A stretch of 33,286 nucleotides of DNA from CAZTAR01 sp043813895. GTDB taxonomy: Bacteria; Planctomycetota; Phycisphaerae; UBA1845; UTPLA1. The notes under the pieces are model-generated. The model ran no database searches and was not told where the DNA came from. It worked only from the letters and a program-made list of their open reading frames with translations. Positions 32,424 to 33,286 of the stretch are shown here, piece after piece. Position numbers and translations under genes: made by a program. The number at the start of each line of letters is the position of its first letter. The stretch's first letter is position 1. The DNA lies in the NCBI GenBank assembly GCA_043813895.1, contig JBDRKQ010000003.1, positions 1-33,286 on the forward strand. The letters run 5' to 3'.

Positions 32424-33286
32424 ATGAAAACACACTTCGTACCATTTGTCTGCCTTGTGGCCGGGTTCTTCTCTGCGCAAGCCGTCGGAGATGTGAGTTT
32501 CCAGGGCTTAGGTGGGTCCTCGGCCTCCACTATTACAGAAGCCTACGACGTGAGTGGTAACGGCTCGATCATCGTGGGCGCCTTTCGCACGGACACCGGC
32601 GGAGGGGTCTACGACTACTACCCGGTCCGCTGGGTGAACGGCGTCCGCGAAGACCTGCCGATGCCCGGTACCGGCAGTTACGGTGGAGGCCGTGCCAACG
32701 CCGTCTCCGACAACGGCGCGGGGATTGCGGGCTGGGTCGCACACACCTCGCAGTGGGAGGCGTGTCGCTGGCACTACGGCGCGCCGGAGCGGCTCGGCTG
32801 GCTCGAAAGCAGCACCGTTGTTCAGCAACAGAGCTACGGCTACGGCATCACGGAAGATGCAGAAGTCGTCGTGGGCTCCAGCTACTACGACGAGCTCAAC
32901 CCCGGGAGACTCAAGGCGTTTTACTGGAGTGGGGGTACGATGTCTGAGCTACCGTTCCTGGGAACGGACACCACTAGTCACGCATATGGCGTAGCCCGGC
33001 CGGACGACGCCCCGACAGATTTCGTCGCCGTCGGGCGGAGCGGCTCGGTTCCGTGCCGCTGGACCTATGAACAGGGCGAAGACGTGGTCGTGCACGCCCT
33101 CGACACTCTCGGTTTCGGCACGGGGCGGGCCAACGCCATCTCGGCCGACGCCGAGACAATCGTGGGCTACGTGGGTTCGTTCTCGAGCCCGGAGGCCGTG
33201 CGCTGGGACGGCGCCACGGCAATCGCCCTCGGCCTCCCGGGTTTTGCGAATGACGTCTCGGGCGACGGCTCGCTGATCGTGGGCGA
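32424..33286 (+). CDS. Secreted HAF-type repeat protein (cut by window edge)
   Basis: A frame with no stop runs from an ATG at 32424, with AGGAG eight bases upstream, to the window end (287 codons). A signal peptide ends near 'FFSAQA'. Beyond it are repeating units of about 50-60 residues in which 'YDVSGNGSIIVGAF', 'NAVSDNGAGIAGW', 'YGITEDAEVVVGSSY' and 'NAISADAETIVGYV' alternate with 'PVRWVNGVREDLP', 'ACRWHYGAPERLGWL' and 'AVRWDGATAIALGL'. This pattern matches extracellular HAF-repeat proteins, which form beta-propeller-like folds. In planctomycetes such proteins often end in a PEP-CTERM anchor, but the end is outside the window. Confidence 0.8.
   Translation, partial: MKTHFVPFVCLVAGFFSAQAVGDVSFQGLGGSSASTITEAYDVSGNGSIIVGAFRTDTGGGVYDYYPVRWVNGVREDLPMPGTGSYGGGRANAVSDNGAGIAGWVAHTSQWEACRWHYGAPERLGWLESSTVVQQQSYGYGITEDAEVVVGSSYYDELNPGRLKAFYWSGGTMSELPFLGTDTTSHAYGVARPDDAPTDFVAVGRSGSVPCRWTYEQGEDVVVHALDTLGFGTGRANAISADAETIVGYVGSFSSPEAVRWDGATAIALGLPGFANDVSGDGSLIVG

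Noticed and set aside
1..33286. tRNA or rRNA genes
   Set aside because: No T-arm-like GGTTCGAATCC motif with a supporting cloverleaf, and no rRNA-like conserved stretch, was noticed by eye.

Overview
The window looks like chromosomal DNA of a GC-rich Gram-negative bacterium, most probably a planctomycete, perhaps Phycisphaerae-like. This is inference, not a database result. Supporting signs are lipid A genes (lpxD and a lipid A biosynthesis N-terminal domain protein), many lipoprotein signal peptides, an EF-G paralogue, a large HEAT-repeat protein, a secreted repeat protein of the HAF type, and intergenic spaces full of small palindromic repeats. No rRNA, tRNA, CRISPR array, phage gene or transposase was found.

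Layout. (1) 1-5734, minus strand: a metal-handling cluster. A metal-binding lipoprotein (znuA-like), ATPase (znuC-like) and permease (znuB-like) are followed by one gene that joins an SO_0444/ArsP-type metal permease to an HflK-type SPFH domain, and then by an hflC-like gene cut by the window edge. A perfect -35 box overlapped by a palindromic, metalloregulator-like site lies at the head. (2) 5822-7894: an orphan FlgM-like anti-sigma factor with a clear terminator, and an FAD-dependent oxidoreductase with a good promoter. (3) 8070-9088: an overlapping pair encoding a membrane-anchored Cys-phosphatase and a lipid A N-terminal domain protein. (4) 9346-12213: an overlapping BtuF/BtuD/BtuC-type ABC importer for a corrinoid or iron chelate. 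(5) 12515-14943: a HEAT-repeat protein overlapping a small membrane protein. (6) 15099-16576, plus strand: a small secreted protein and pyrD. (7) 16676-20525, minus: an EF-G-like GTPase lacking the switch II histidine, and mgtE. (8) 20736-22430, plus: an alpha/beta-hydrolase-like lipoprotein and a TetR regulator. (9) 22676-29042, minus: tatA; an SDR, a membrane glycosyltransferase and an M1-type peptidase; lpxD. (10) 29358-32059, plus: an overlapping OmpR-type response regulator and histidine kinase. (11) 32424-edge, plus: a secreted repeat protein.

Two observations stand out. One is the permease-HflK fusion inside a metal-uptake operon, which physically ties a metal transporter to the FtsH-modulator family. 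The other is a set of three MITE-like intergenic elements (near 18862, 22550 and 23187). Each has an outer inverted repeat enclosing two inner hairpins, and each is flanked by a 7-10 bp direct repeat that looks like a target-site duplication. They sit among at least two further dispersed repeat families. All start codons are predictions; several genes appear to use GTG or TTG.
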